Assembly: GCA_018881555.1 (NCBI GenBank)
Contig: JACAXG010000071.1
Location: 3,788,537 to 3,852,536, forward strand
DNA: 64,000 nucleotides
Direction: 5' to 3'
Source: Amblyornis subalaris
Lineage: Eukaryota > Chordata > Aves > Passeriformes > Ptilonorhynchidae
This document shows, piece after piece, positions 25,701 through 36,989 of the stretch (positions are counted from its first letter, which is position 1; every line of letters begins with the position of its first letter). The notes below the pieces were generated by a model. That model saw nothing but the letters and a program-made list of their open reading frames with translations, was not told the DNA's origin and did not search any database. The position numbers were made by a program, and so were the translations under genes.

Positions 25701-28700
25701 TTTTCTGGTTCATCTCACTTATTTCCCTACTTCCCTCCCTCTCCCTCTCATTTCTTGAAAAATTCTGTACCACTTAAAGGGTGGCTGCAGACAGCAGAAT
25801 ATTATAACTCTTGCCAGTTCAGTTGGCTTAGTGCTGTTGTCTTAAAAATGACACTTGGCCATTGTCTCAGTATAGGGAAAACAGATTACACCAGACTTTT
25901 TGCTGGTGTAAGTCCAATGTCTCCCTGGGCTTCAGCTGAGTGGTACCCACCTAGATCAGCAGCAAAGCTGGTCTGGCTTCTACTGGTGGGTAGATGATGT
26001 GCGATGGAGCTGTCCAAGTGTTCCCATACGAAGCATGTGTGCACCTGTGGTTTGCAGTTGTTCTCCATGCAGTCTTTTAAAATGCTGGGATCTGGCACTC
26101 TGTTAGCGGATCTGCTTCTGCCTGGCTTGCTTGCTTTACGTTATCACACCCTCTGAACATCCTAGGAATAATCTGCAGCCCTTTGGAGTCTGCAGACCAC
26201 AGGTCAAAAACCACTGGCAGATACATCTGCAGGGTACAGCTGCAGGGCTGGGCAAGGTGTGTGTCTTCTGGGAGCAGCAGGAGGCACACGTGGGATCTCG
26301 TGTCCTCTGGCTTGGCTGAGCTGCCTGCTCACCTGCGGAGGCTGGAGTTCCAGTCCCACCATTTCTCTGCCTTCCCTGGCGTGTTGGCACCCTGGCCCAA
26401 AGCACAGTGATGAGGTGTGATGTTAAGTATCCTCCCTGTCCACCAGAGTGAACAAGGTATCTCTCTTTTTACAGGTAACAAACAGACCCTCACCTGGGAC
26501 ACATTAATCCGTGACTCCCGAAAGCGCGGTACTGCCAAGGTAAGGAAGGACATGCTGGGGACCAAGCTAAGGGGTGCATTTATTTGTGGAGAGAGGAAAA
26601 TTCGTTAATTAGAAAAAAGGCTGATCTGAAGCTGACATTGGACGTGTGAGGAGGACTGGTTGTGATTACACAACCTCAGACTCGGTGACAGATGTGCTGA
26701 GCTGTTGAAGGGTGTGGTACACCTTAGTGGTGTAGCCCTCTGTCTCTGAAACCCCTGAGCACTCAATGAACCAGAGGCTTTGGGGTTCTGCTGGATGGGT
26801 TCCCATCCTGCTCGGCAGAGGAAGGCCATGTTCTGACTACAGGATGCATGCCCCACTGTTCTGTCGTGAGCAGATGATCAGACTGTCACTGTTTTGACAT
26901 GGACAGGCAGAGATGGGGACCAGGAATAACATGGGGATCTGGAAACACAGGAGGCAAAATGTGAGTGTTCAGGACATGCTAATTCCCAGCACAGATGTGG
27001 GGAAGCCAAGTGTTTAACTGATCCTGAAAGTAGCTTAGAAATGACCCTCCACTCCATATGGCCCTGTGACTTAGCACTCAAACCCTGGCTGTCCACAGAT
27101 GGACCTTCTGGAGACCTCCAAGGTTTGTGGAGGGTTTCAGTGCCTCAGTCTCCAGGAGAGGTGCTGAGCACTATAGAAAATGACATTCTGTAGTTCCAGC
27201 CTCTGGCATACCCTACTAAAGTCTGTTCATGTTACATCGCCACATCCATGAAGTGAGTGGTTGCCTCTTTCTCCACAAGGTTCTTGCAATAGTGCCTTTT
27301 CAAAACTGCCTTTGAAATCTTATTCAACCCTTGTCTGCCACACTAGTGCACACATAGAGAGGTTCTCTGCTGTGAGTTTATCCATCTACATGTGACAAGA
27401 AGAGTGTCTGTGGTGCACATAACAGTCGTCATGTGAATTCTAAGGTAGGGGACAGGAAAAGCAGAAATGTAATTTTTGGTCCTGTAAATTCTTAATTGTG
27501 AGTGTGCAACTTGCCAGTAGTCCAGGGCAGTGACCATCACTGTTGGATGTGTTCTAAAACCCTGGACATGCAGAGCAGACAGGGCTGTTCATGCAGCTCC
27601 CTGCAGTTGGTAGTGTGGGTGCACAAGCATCCAGTGAGCCAGTCCCTGCTCCACTGTACTCACACCCAAAGGTTACTTGCTACCAAGGCAAGAAATGTAT
27701 GTTCCCAAGATGAAATAAATCATTATCTAATGAAGCAACGTGATAAGCAAGGAACTGATGGTGTTTTATGTCCAAATCAGAGGTGATTTTTGTCCCCTGT
27801 GCTACCAATTACGGAGTTGCCTGCAGTTTGGAGCAGCTGAGCTTGGCTGCAAAGTGATGGTAGCGGTGAGCGATGGAGGAGATGGCTCTGTTCCAGCAGT
27901 AGGGCTCTGTCCTCAGCATCAGTTTGGCACCACACTGTCTGCACACTGGCTTTTCTGTTCCTGAATGGCGGCAGACAGAAACACGCTCCCACTGATACAG
28001 TGACCCCTTTACCTCTCCTCTCAGCCTAGACTGTCCCAGAGGTCCCCTCCAAAACCATTTTGGATTTTCCCAGACAGATCTAAGCCAGCCTGGCTGAGTG
28101 GGCATAATGGGATGTGGTGACAGCGGGATGGCAGTGGCTTTTTTCTGGGGGGCATCAATCCTGAGCACACCCAGGGGCTGGCATGGGGGGTTCTGGATGG
28201 GGACAGACCGAGCTCGGACCCACCTTTTCCTGCGTGCAGCACAGTCCTCCTCCCAGCTTCCTCCCAGCCCCTCTCTCTGCCCCCGGGCCAGGTGCCCCTC
28301 GCCCAGGCTGGGGGTCGGGGAGGCGGCCGGGAGCCAGGGCTGGTGTCGCCTGGCGCNGTGGGGACCGAGCGGAGAAAGGACTGGGGCACGAAGCGCAGAA
28401 AGGCAGCACAAAGACCCTCGCCAAGGGGGGCTGCAAAACCCACCGCTCCCTGCGCCAGAGCGCTGGGCGTGGGCTGCAGCCCCCGGCCCCGCACGGCCCT
28501 TTGTGCCTGCCCTGCCCTGCCCTGCCCTGCCCTGCCCTGCCCGGCCCGGCCCTGCCCCGCCCGCCGCTCCGATCCGCCCCGCTGCCCGGCGGCCCCGGGC
28601 CCGCATCCCCGCAGCAGGTACCTTGCGAAGCAGCCGGAGGATGTGCACGGCGTGCTCCCGCTTGTGCTCCCGGATGGTGGCCTGGATCTCCCGCAGCCAG

Positions 28701-28879
28701 CCCACCCGCCGCACGTAGGGCGCGGGCGAGGCTTTCCGCAGCACCCCGGGCAGCTTCTGCGGGTGCAGGAGCAGGGAGGAGAGGTGGAAGTCGCCCCGGC
28801 CGCCCTCCAGCCTGCCGGGGCAGGGCTCCTCGCCGCCCTCCTCCTCCAGGCTGCTCTGCCGGCTCAGCCGGGAGCCCAT
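10199..28879 (-). CDS. LRRC75B: LRRC75B, leucine-rich repeat-containing protein 75B, complete spliced CDS (four exons)
   Basis: Join on the minus strand: 28879-28622, 23952-23824, 20768-20656, 10721-10199, giving 340 residues plus a stop. All three introns are GT-AG. The first two junctions are phase 0 and the last is phase 2, completing Cys167. The product matches the LRRC75 family: the N-terminal basic helix with WLREIQATI (residues 61-69), DLGLEGTFLNEVLYKNATF (87-105), the CRQLIYHLTPHS block (140-151), then LRR-like strands at about 207-217, 235-246 and 266-277 (LAWVDLGNNVDV), and LPTIYEALD (298-306). WKSSD at 134-138 and neighbouring GGT1 favour LRRC75B over its paralogue LRRC75A. The human protein is about 315 residues, so the length is normal. 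No signal peptide or membrane segment is visible. MGSRLS fits an N-myristoylation consensus. From family knowledge, mouse LRRC75B is reported to suppress myogenic differentiation through MYOG and Erk signalling. That role is inferred here. Confidence 0.96.
10722..20655 (-). other. LRRC75B: LRRC75B intron 3 (9.9 kb)
   Basis: This is the largest intron, bounded by a GTAAGA donor at 20655 and an AG acceptor at 10722. I found no exon of another gene, RNA gene or recognisable repeat in it. Only short homopolymers, scattered single Ns and chance open frames are present. Confidence 0.85.
20656..20768 (-). CDS. LRRC75B: LRRC75B coding exon 3 (residues 130-166 plus two bases)
   Basis: The acceptor is GCTTTCAG (AG at 20770-20769) and the donor is GTAAGA starting at 20655. 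The 113 bases encode EYDPWKSSDR through RRKSQV and leave TG, which joins the first C of exon 4 to give Cys167. The upstream intron end (about 20815-20935) is almost all pyrimidine in transcript sense. That is compatible with a strong acceptor, though the tract is longer than needed. Confidence 0.96.
20769..23823 (-). other. LRRC75B: LRRC75B intron 2 (3.1 kb)
   Basis: The intron lies between exon 2 and exon 3. It contains an 18-base C run (23594-23611; G run in the transcript) and, near its 3' end, a tract of about 120 bases that is purine-rich on the plus strand (pyrimidine-rich in the transcript). Nothing else is recognised. Confidence 0.85.
23594..23611. repeat. Poly-C homopolymer, 18 bases
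   Basis: An uninterrupted run of 18 C on the plus strand, 18 G in the LRRC75B pre-mRNA, about 210 bases after the exon 2 donor. The assembled length is likely unreliable. Confidence 0.9.
23824..23952 (-). CDS. LRRC75B: LRRC75B coding exon 2 (residues 87-129)
   Basis: The acceptor is TTGTAG at 23954-23953 and the donor is AAG then GTGAAT starting at 23823. The 129 bases encode exactly 43 codons from DLGLEGTFLN to LQCPKK, phase 0 at both ends. The string NLVDPISHDLL (residues 107-117) is strongly conserved in the family. This exon is easily missed because no long ATG-started frame covers it. Confidence 0.96.
26475..26539 (+). other. Exon-like unit antisense to LRRC75B intron 1
   Basis: On the plus strand a pyrimidine-rich acceptor (TCTCTCTTTTTACAG, AG at 26473-26474) is followed by 65 bases and a near-consensus donor (AAG then GTAAGG at 26540). 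One frame is open throughout and reads NKQTLTWDTLIRDSRKRGTAK. The acceptor is immediately followed by GTAACA, so it also looks like a donor. I recognise no protein family. Without transcript data it could be a chance pairing of sites. Confidence 0.3.
28506..28560. repeat. CCTGC pentamer microsatellite
   Basis: Seven perfect CCTGC units (28506-28540) are followed by four units with single changes to CCGGC or CCCGC (11 pentamers in all). It begins about 60 bases into LRRC75B intron 1. In the transcript it reads as repeated GGGCA, a good quadruplex-forming pattern. Confidence 0.9.
28622..28879 (-). CDS. LRRC75B: LRRC75B coding exon 1 (residues 1-86)
   Basis: The exon opens with ATG at 28879-28877 in a good context (G at -3 and G at +4) and ends in CGC AAG before a GTACCT donor at 28621. 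It encodes 86 residues from MGSRLSRQSS to HILRLLRK. I chose this ATG because the family begins with a similar MGxR motif. The frame stays open upstream through the CpG island to another in-frame ATG at 29200, so a longer N-terminus cannot be excluded by stops alone. The segment HLSSLLLH (residues 32-39) resembles what I recall of the LRRC75A N-terminus more than human LRRC75B. Confidence 0.95.
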
Positions 28880-29150
28880 GGCCGCGCTGCCGCCGCGCTC
28901 CGGACCCGGCGGGCTCCGGGCTGTGGGCCGGGGGAGGCGCCGGGGAAGGCGGGGGGTCCGGGCCGCCCCTCCCGGCCGGCCCCGCCCCGGCTCCCCGTGC
29001 TCCCGACGTTCCCGCAGGAACAACGCCCCGGGGGTCTGGTATTGCGGGGCTCCGTGCCCCAGCACCGCCTCCCCGGCGGCCGGGCAGCCCCGCTGCCTCT
29101 GCTCCCGAGGCGCCTCCTCCTCCCGGGTTTGTTCTGCCGGGAGATGCTCG

Positions 29151-32100
29151 GTGGGGAAGACAAAGAGAGAAGCGAATGCTGCCGAGGCTGCTCTTTCCAT
29201 CCAGGCATTTTGGGGAGCTTTTTTATTCCTGGACAAACTCTTTGAATACTGCAAAAGGTTGCCTAGATTAATACTGGTTCAAAACACACCATCTGGCAGG
29301 GACTGCTTCTGTGGGCTGTGTTTTCTATCAGTCTGCTGTTGGACCCAGAGGAGGTGTTTTACAAATCTAGAAAGTGGCAGGAATGTTACCCACCACCCAT
29401 CATCTGCAACTGATAGTACGATGCTGGCACCGTTCCTTACCTGCTGTGGGTAGAACTGTTTTCCTTGTATGCATTCTTCCCTCCTCCAGCAGTGCACAGC
29501 AAGTTTAGCACATGCTTTTTCTCAGACAAAATCACTGCCATCCAACACGATGGTAAAAAACAAAGCCTGGATCCCATCTCCAGCCACGGAGATTTTGCAG
29601 GCAGCTCAGTCATGCTCCCNGTATAACCAGTGGCTCAGCCTGACCTACCTTTTGGAGTTGGAGCCATAAGTTTACTTCTGTTCAAGACTATCACCACACT
29701 GAGCCCAGGTGCCCGTGGCAGATTGTGAGTCCTGCACACAGAGCAGGGGTGTCTGGCAGCTGTAATACGAGGGCACACAGCTATAGGAACAGCCTGGGGT
29801 TCCCACTGCCTTGTGCATCCACAGATAAGTATCATCTGATGCATCTGTAGGAGAATCTGCTGTGGCTGTTGGATCCTGACTTTGTGGGAGTGGGGATGGC
29901 CGTGGCTCTCTGTGATACAGAACCAGCAAGGATCATTTTCCTTCTCAGCCTTCCTCGGAGCTATGAATGGGGATGGAGATGTGGATGCTTTGCATCTTTA
30001 CAGCCTCTTTTCAAATACTCTGTGGGTGACCTCTGTCTGGCTTGAACAGACAGGGACAAAAAGGGGCTGGACTCTAAAGCAGCCTGGCTAATGAATTAAT
30101 TTTTTCACACTGTTTGTGTAGCTTTCTAACCATGGTAGGCCAGATTCTGAAGGCCCTTCTCAGAATTTTTCTCAACATTTGATCAGACAAAGGCCCTGAC
30201 TGTCCAGCTCCCNGTTAGTCCCCTCCCTGCTTTATCTAAGCACCTGCATGAGGGAAATTAGCATCAACAGATCTTGAGGTAAAACTGAGNCTGACTCAAG
30301 CTAATCCCATTTGGAGGGAGTAGATGCTGAGTAAGGACTTCAGGATCTGGTCAGAGAGCTTTGAGAGAGGCTGGGTCAAGAGAAAATCATTTGTATGGGG
30401 TGCAGTGTTATGGCTGCAAGATTGTCACTGGGAGCAAAGGGAAGGACAAAAACTGCTGGAATGATGGGTAAAGGTGTCAGTGGAGGGGTGCACAGTGGCC
30501 TTTCCCTGCCNCCTGGCAGCTGCCACAGATCTGTGCTTCTGCCTGCTCTGCTCTGAGTGCCACTGAAAGGAGCAGCAGAGATAGTGGGGTTTGTAACCAA
30601 AGGATCAGTTTATCAGCAGAATGGTTTGATATGGCTCCATTGTCTCACACCTTATCTCCAAGAGTCAGAAGGAAACATAATCTGCAGTTTACTCCTGGGT
30701 GGGGATGAAACCCGGTGGATTGTTCTGAGGCAGGGGGAGAACCAGGGCACTCAAGTGGCTCAGAGGAGGGCACTGTTACCATGATACNCTCTCCTCTGCA
30801 TATGACTTGGAACTATTCTGCCACAGAGCAAATCCTCTTAACAAACAATTGCAGGAGCAGTTCAGCTGTCTCTCNGCTGTGTGCTTTAACACCGGGAGCG
30901 CTACAATAGCATGGATAATAGGAGCTAATGAGAAACACACCAGTGCTCCACTTGGCTTCACTGAAGGAGAATGGCTGCTTGGCAGCTCTCTGTAGACTAA
31001 GAGATAATCCTGCCCTGTCTGTGTGTGCCTTCAAAGGGCACATGACAGCGAGTGGCTGTATTTCTATAGCTGAGATGGTCAGCAAGGGGAGGAGGCAGGA
31101 GTTTGCTTAGAAAGAGTGGACTCTGTCATCCTCTGGTCCTATGCAACCCTAGGAGAGACTGAGACAGTAGGTGAGGATGCAAGACCTGGGAGATGCCAAT
31201 CTACAAGAGTGTCCCCACCTTTCCTTTCATCTCTGCTGCAGTGGCAAGGGCACCTGAAAACTTTACATAGAGNTAGATCAGCTCGTGAGCTTGTTGGGTA
31301 CGACAGAGTGGGAACTGTGGGGTCTCTCACAATGACCACAAGCTGTGGTTTTGAGACTTGGAATTTCCATCCCAGTGGGTATTTTAGCACCTTTCAGAAG
31401 GATATTATCTTGCTTCTAAGCTGAACACGGGGTACATGGTGCTGCCGACTGCAACTAGCTGGGTGCAGCATGACTGAGTTAGTTTCACCAAAAATAGCTC
31501 CTAACATGAGAAATGGGAAAAATGGAAAGCAAACAGAGATCTTTTCGCTATTCACTCAAATTCTGTGCTATTAGCATATCTNGTTTTCACCCCAGTGTCC
31601 AGTAATGGGAATGTTCCGAGTTCCTAGTCTTTCAGGCGAGTAAGGAAAGCTCAGGTCAGTGCCAGGACAGAAGAATGACTGTACTGGATCAGACTGCAGG
31701 TCTCTTTCCCCTGGGATCTTCAATTAGCAGTGGTCAATAGAGGATGTCTAGCAAGGAGGATAACAACAGGGGGATGCAGGTCGGTGTGTTCCCAAATGCT
31801 CTCGTTACCAACAGCTACCTGTAGTTTGGGAATTCCTGAGATGTGCATCTCTGCATTTAATAGTCTTTACGGGTTTTTCCTAAACCTTTCTTTGAGCCTG
31901 AGAAGATTTTGGGTATCCACAGCAACTTATGGCACTGTTCAGCTGTGGGAAGAAATATTTACTTTGTTCTGAATCTGTCACTTACTGTTTTCATTTGATG
32001 CTTTTGTAGCTTAAATATTGGAAGAGGCAGCAGGCAGTCATTCCTGATCCATTTTCTCTAAGCCTCTTGGATGATAAACCTCTGCTGTGTCCCCTCTCAG

Positions 32101-35100
32101 GTTTCTGTTTCCCATATTGAAAAGTCTTGCACTTGTACAGAAACCATTTCAGCCCTTAGTTCATCCTTAACTAGTCTCTGCCTCTCCTCTAGCCCTGCTG
32201 TAGCCTCTAGTGCACGGGGACAGCAGCCATGGGGATGCAGCTGCACCCTGGAGCTGAGAGCACACTGGGGTTTGTGGTTTTGCTCTGGCTCCCAGCACTC
32301 ACTTGGCATTTTTTGATTGCTCTTGAGCCTTGGGGTGATGCTTTCACCGAACACTCCTGCCTTGCTCTTGCTATTGCTTGGCCCCTCTGACTCGATTTCC
32401 TGTCCGTAGGCTGGGGAGGGAATAATCATTGCTCACTCCTTACAAATTCACACTGGCAATCGTGGTAGAGGTTTCCAAGGCTTCATTTCCATGTTGTCCA
32501 TCCCTACAGGGTCTGTGGCCTGTGCAGCGCTGGGCTGGGAGGTCGGGCTCCCGTCTGTGGCTGGGAAAGGTTGTGGCTTCCTCCCTGACACGGCTGGAGG
32601 AGCTGCCTTGACTTTGCACTGCCTAATGTGCCCCTGCCCTGTTTGTGCGGTGCTCGGTGCCACAGCACTCCCTGCAGAGCCTGGAGAGCTGGATCACCGC
32701 AGCCAGAGCTCGAGCCACTGCCCTTTCCCTTGGAGCAGCCTGGGGTGCTGAGGTGTGACTGCAATGCCAAGTGCCCCTGCCTGGGAGGGACCGGGCGCGC
32801 ATGCGCACCCGCACGCTCACTGGGGCTGCTCTGATTTGTATGCTGGTCAAGCTGCATTCGAATGACAATCCTAATTATGTTTGCCTGGTGTATGATGAAG
32901 GTTACATTTTTGACTGGTTTTGCCGGGCTGGAAGTGTAATTGATTAATTTAGTGCTTAAGAAGGGAAAGAGGATTAAGGCGGAGGTGAGGCTGTGCTGCC
33001 AGACACTTTATTGACTGCCTCACACTTTCACAGCTTCAGCTTTTGTTTGCCTTCAAACCAGCTTGTCTGAGCTCCCAAGTTGTTATTTCTTGTGCCTCTG
33101 AGCTTGTTGGCAGATCCCTCAAAGCCAAGCCTCCTGCTGGGAAGGGAGCTGTAGCTCTGGAGAGATACATGCAAAGAGCTAATGCAGGCTCCAGATTTAA
33201 TTCTCTTATATCCAGGGGCAAATGCACTTGCTGTCTGGCCATGATCTATTCATGTGGGGAGCTCCATACCCCAAGCACCTGTAAACTCTTGACTGAACAA
33301 AGCAGCAGACCTGGAGAAGGTCCGTCTGTCCATGACAGTGCAGTTTTGGGGAAGAAGTCCTCTTAACCATTAAGGGGATTTCTTCCCTGAGACTGCAGAG
33401 TACATGGAGATGGGGACATAAAAGACAAACACAGCATCAGTTGGGCTGTTGTAGTCTTAGGGAGTTCCCACAGCATCAGTGCTGGTGGCAGCAGCTGCAT
33501 GCAGAGTCACTGCTGAGGCTCTGCACTTGATGGACAAATGGTAGCAATAGCCCATGTAACATTCATTAGGTTTTACACCTTTTGCTTCTTGCAGCTGAGG
33601 CTCTTTTTGCAGCCCACAAGGCCCTTGGTGGTGTTCTGGGTCTGAGGCACATCTGTGCAGTGATGGATTTTAAAAAGGACAGAGTTCTTCTAAGTAATTA
33701 TGGACACTGCCCTGCTCATTATTGGGCAAATTAATCAAGTTCTAGCAGGGCCCATAAAAGCAGGTTTGTTGGGCTGTATATTGCCTACATAGAGAATCTT
33801 AACAACTTGTGATCTTGTGGTCACAGTGAAATTGGANAACATTGCTGTGAGCACAGGGAAGGTCACCAGTCCGCTCCAGTGACGCATGGCATTACCTCGA
33901 CTTCTTAGCACGGGGGAATTCTGAGCTTCCGCTGCTTTCACGGTGAGTGAATTAGGGAACTGAGACGCATGGAGGATTTCTGTTACCTCCATTCTGGGAG
34001 CATGCTGCACCCATTTCATTTAGATTAATTTTATCTTGATTAAATTAAGGCAGGCTGTGAAGATGCTGTGAGGTTTGGACTCGCAGCCTTGTGCTGAACT
34101 GCTGCAGTGGCTGTAGTGCCTGGCAGAAAGGCAGGAGATGCAGCCCTGAAAGCACCACCAGAGACACCCCTTGCTGCTCTGGAAGCACTGGGACTGGCCT
34201 GGCTGTCCTGTCCCACTCAGGAAGTGAATCACACACCTCCAGCATGGGGTATCTCTTCCAGCCCTGTGGGGGCTTTCAGAGGGAGGTGGCGGGAAGGTCT
34301 CACGTTCTTCCCCAGGCTCATGCTTCCCTTCTCCTTCCTTCCACCTTTTGCACCTCTCCATTGCCACCTGGTCCTGTGTGTGCTTTCCAGACACCTTTTT
34401 TATTCTTCCCAGCTCTGCTTTCCCCTGGCAGACACACAAGACCTTCAGGAAGCCCTACAGAGAAAGGAAGGGGAGAGTCACTGGGACTGGCAGGAGGTCT
34501 TTCCAGGCAGCAGCACAAGGTCCCCTTTGTAACACCTTGTGCTTTTGATCAGCCTGTAAAGGACAGCAGTAAAGTTTAAAAAATAGCAGAGCAATGCAGT
34601 TAGTGAAGTAAATGCTGGGAAGTGGCACCTCCAGGGGCAGCCTGTGGTACCAAGGGGCTGCTTTTCTGTTCAGCCACCTGCCTTTGTTTAGGACACAGCG
34701 GTGGCTCTTGCCTGCAGATGCTTTCACAAGGCTGATGGGAGATGTAGGAGAAGGCCCTGGGACCTCTCCAGGCATTACCATGCATTAGACCATTTAGGAA
34801 GCTGATCGAAGACAGGAGAAACAGTGAAGGAAAGCCTTGCAAGGACTTAAGATGTACCTTGCCATGGGGCTTTTGCATTTCCAGCTTTTAAGAGGCAGAA
34901 ATGTCTGATCTCATAATATGTCCTTCCAGAATACCTCCTTTTTTGTGCGTCTCATAAAAATATTTCTGAAGAGCTTTTAGAAAACCTGGCTTAGAAGCTC
35001 CAGAGTTTAAAGCTATGGGCTGGAGTTATGGTTTCATAAAAGAATTAAACCATCTTAAGCCCATGCAGGAGAGGCTGAAGGCAGTGCCTGGTGCTGGTAA

Positions 35101-36989
35101 GCTTCTTTTGGAATTTGAAACCACTAAGTGCACAGATTATATTGGCTCTAAGCATCTTAGCAAGCAGTGCTAAACTACTTGAGAGCAACCACAGGCCCCT
35201 GGGGGAGTACATGGACCAGGCACTGGAGGCCAGGCTGTGGAGTCTGACCCGAGCAGACACACTGCATGAAAGTGCTGGTGGCTGGTTTGAGTGGTAGCTG
35301 CGTGGGAAGCTCAATGCTCTCCCCAGCACTGGCTCTGGCAGAGGGATGATACATTAGCTGTCCTCCTGCTGAGGAGGATGGCACCACTGATGAAGACTTT
35401 CATGTTTTCCAAAGACGTCAGCACTTTTTAAAATGTGTTTACAGTTCATGGTAGGCCTGGAAAAGAGACCAACTGTTTTTATTTCTTTCCAGCTTGACTA
35501 GTTTTTCCTCATTTATATCCAAAGATAAAAAGACATCTCTTGTCTAAAAAAACCCAAGTATTTGAAGAGTACAAGAAGCAGGGCTTGAAATGGGAATTGA
35601 AGCATAAAAGCCTTCTTTGAAGCATTTCCTCCTCTCTCCAGGAACCTTTCAGAGCCAGGTTGTTACACACCAGTGACCCAGCACTTAGATTTAGATGGCT
35701 GATCAGAAGCAGGTCTCCAAGTCTGTCAGTTAGAACCCAGTGTTGAAGGGACTTCTCTGTTCTGTACTGCTCAGCCTCTGGACATTGGACTGGAGCTGTC
35801 CCCAGTATCTAGCATGATTCTCTCTCCAGCTTGTACCCTGGTCACCTGTGTCACCCACTCCAGCTTTCAAAAGATAAGAGCCACGGAGCCAAACTGACCT
35901 ACTGCCCCGTTTACACCATTGATGAATTTGGATTTTATCGTGCTGGCGTCTGAATTATGTTTTGTCTCTCACCTAAGACACCCTGAGGGATTCACACTGT
36001 GGGGTTTGACCTAGGTGATCCCTAGACCTACTCCAGTCTGCAGGGCAGTGCCATGAGCAGACAGACAGGAAAGGGTAGTGCTGCTGAAAAAGCAAACAGG
36101 CTTTTCCTAGGAGACTTGTCTGTGTCATTAATACCTGGCACCACTGAGCTGCTCAGCACAAAAGCTCTTTTGGGCTTTGCCAGGCTCAGGTTTAGTATGG
36201 ATAACACCCCTGTGTGCCCCTCCTGCCCTGTGCACAGAGCTTGCTGCTCGCCTCAGTGCCACCCCGCACATGCTGTCCCTCGTGCCGTGCCACAGATGGA
36301 GCCGTTCCAGGCAGGCTGTCAGAGCCTGTGGTCTTCAGCAGATGCATTAACTGTGTTAACCTTTGAAGTAAAGTGAATTTCTAATGTCAGAACAGCAGCG
36401 GCCAACGTACAACCTTCCACCTTCCCATACTTTTTTTTTGTTACCATAGAAAATGCTTTGGCTTTTTCTGTGCTTACCACAGCAGTTTTGTGTGGCTTAG
36501 CCCATGTTTGCCTCATCGCGTCAGTCCACACAGTTCACTTNTAAGGAATTTCATCCACACCTTAAAGAAATTGAGGAAGATGAGGTTGGGAAGGCTCCAG
36601 GATGCAGGTCCTGCCTCAGTGATTGCAGGCAGCAGTGCTGAAAAGGAAGAAAACCAGGAGGAAGAGTGAACTGCTTTAGAGGAGCTACCTTGTGACAAAT
36701 GCTTTAAGAGCAGTGACTAAGTGCTTCCCTCTTTTGCACCACCATCCCACAGGGCAAAGGAAAAGTGCTGGGATGCCACTCCCCAGAACTGGCCCGGACC
36801 CCACTGATGGGGTACCCGGCCCTCGGCGTCTCTCTCCACACTCCAGGTGTCAGGTGCTATTTATTATCCCAGAGGCTGATGCCCAAGGTGCAGCCTCACA
36901 GTGAAACAGGACAGGCTATCCNAGGGAGGATTTCTGGGATTTCTGTTCTTTTTGATGCAGTTGGAGCCAAATACAGGGCTGCTCTGTGA
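29151..36989. other. Intergenic DNA between LRRC75B and GGT1, left part
   Basis: No gene, RNA or known repeat is recognised. A segment near 32830-32960 is AT-rich within GC-rich surroundings, with a perfect palindrome CATTCGAATG (32855-32864) and several TAAT cores (CTAATTATG, GTAATTGATTAATTTA). It could be a regulatory element. Confidence 0.5.

Larger units (their letters stand above)
23953..28621 (-). other. LRRC75B: LRRC75B intron 1 (4.7 kb)
   Basis: The intron is bounded by a GTACCT donor at 28621 and a TTGTAG acceptor at 23953. Its 5' 350 bases belong to the CpG island and carry a CCTGC pentamer array. On the plus strand it holds an exon-like unit (26475-26539) described separately. No other gene is recognised. 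Confidence 0.85.
28250..29150 (-). promoter_or_regulatory. LRRC75B: CpG island, probable LRRC75B promoter and first exon
   Basis: A dense GC-rich, CpG-rich block surrounds the LRRC75B start codon, contrasting sharply with the flanks. Such islands usually mark promoters, and the transcription start probably lies above 28880. I see no convincing TATA box, which is usual for island promoters. The edges are by eye. Confidence 0.75.

Noticed and set aside
27809..29254. 481-codon minus-strand frame taken as one exon
   Set aside because: Only the part 28879-28622 is coding. The frame reads through the exon 1 donor into intron 1 and upstream through the CpG island.
28183..29271. Long plus-strand open frames (362 and 317 codons)
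   Set aside because: They lie antisense to LRRC75B exon 1 inside the CpG island. They are Pro/Ala/Gly/Arg-rich without any motif, which is typical of GC-rich shadow frames.
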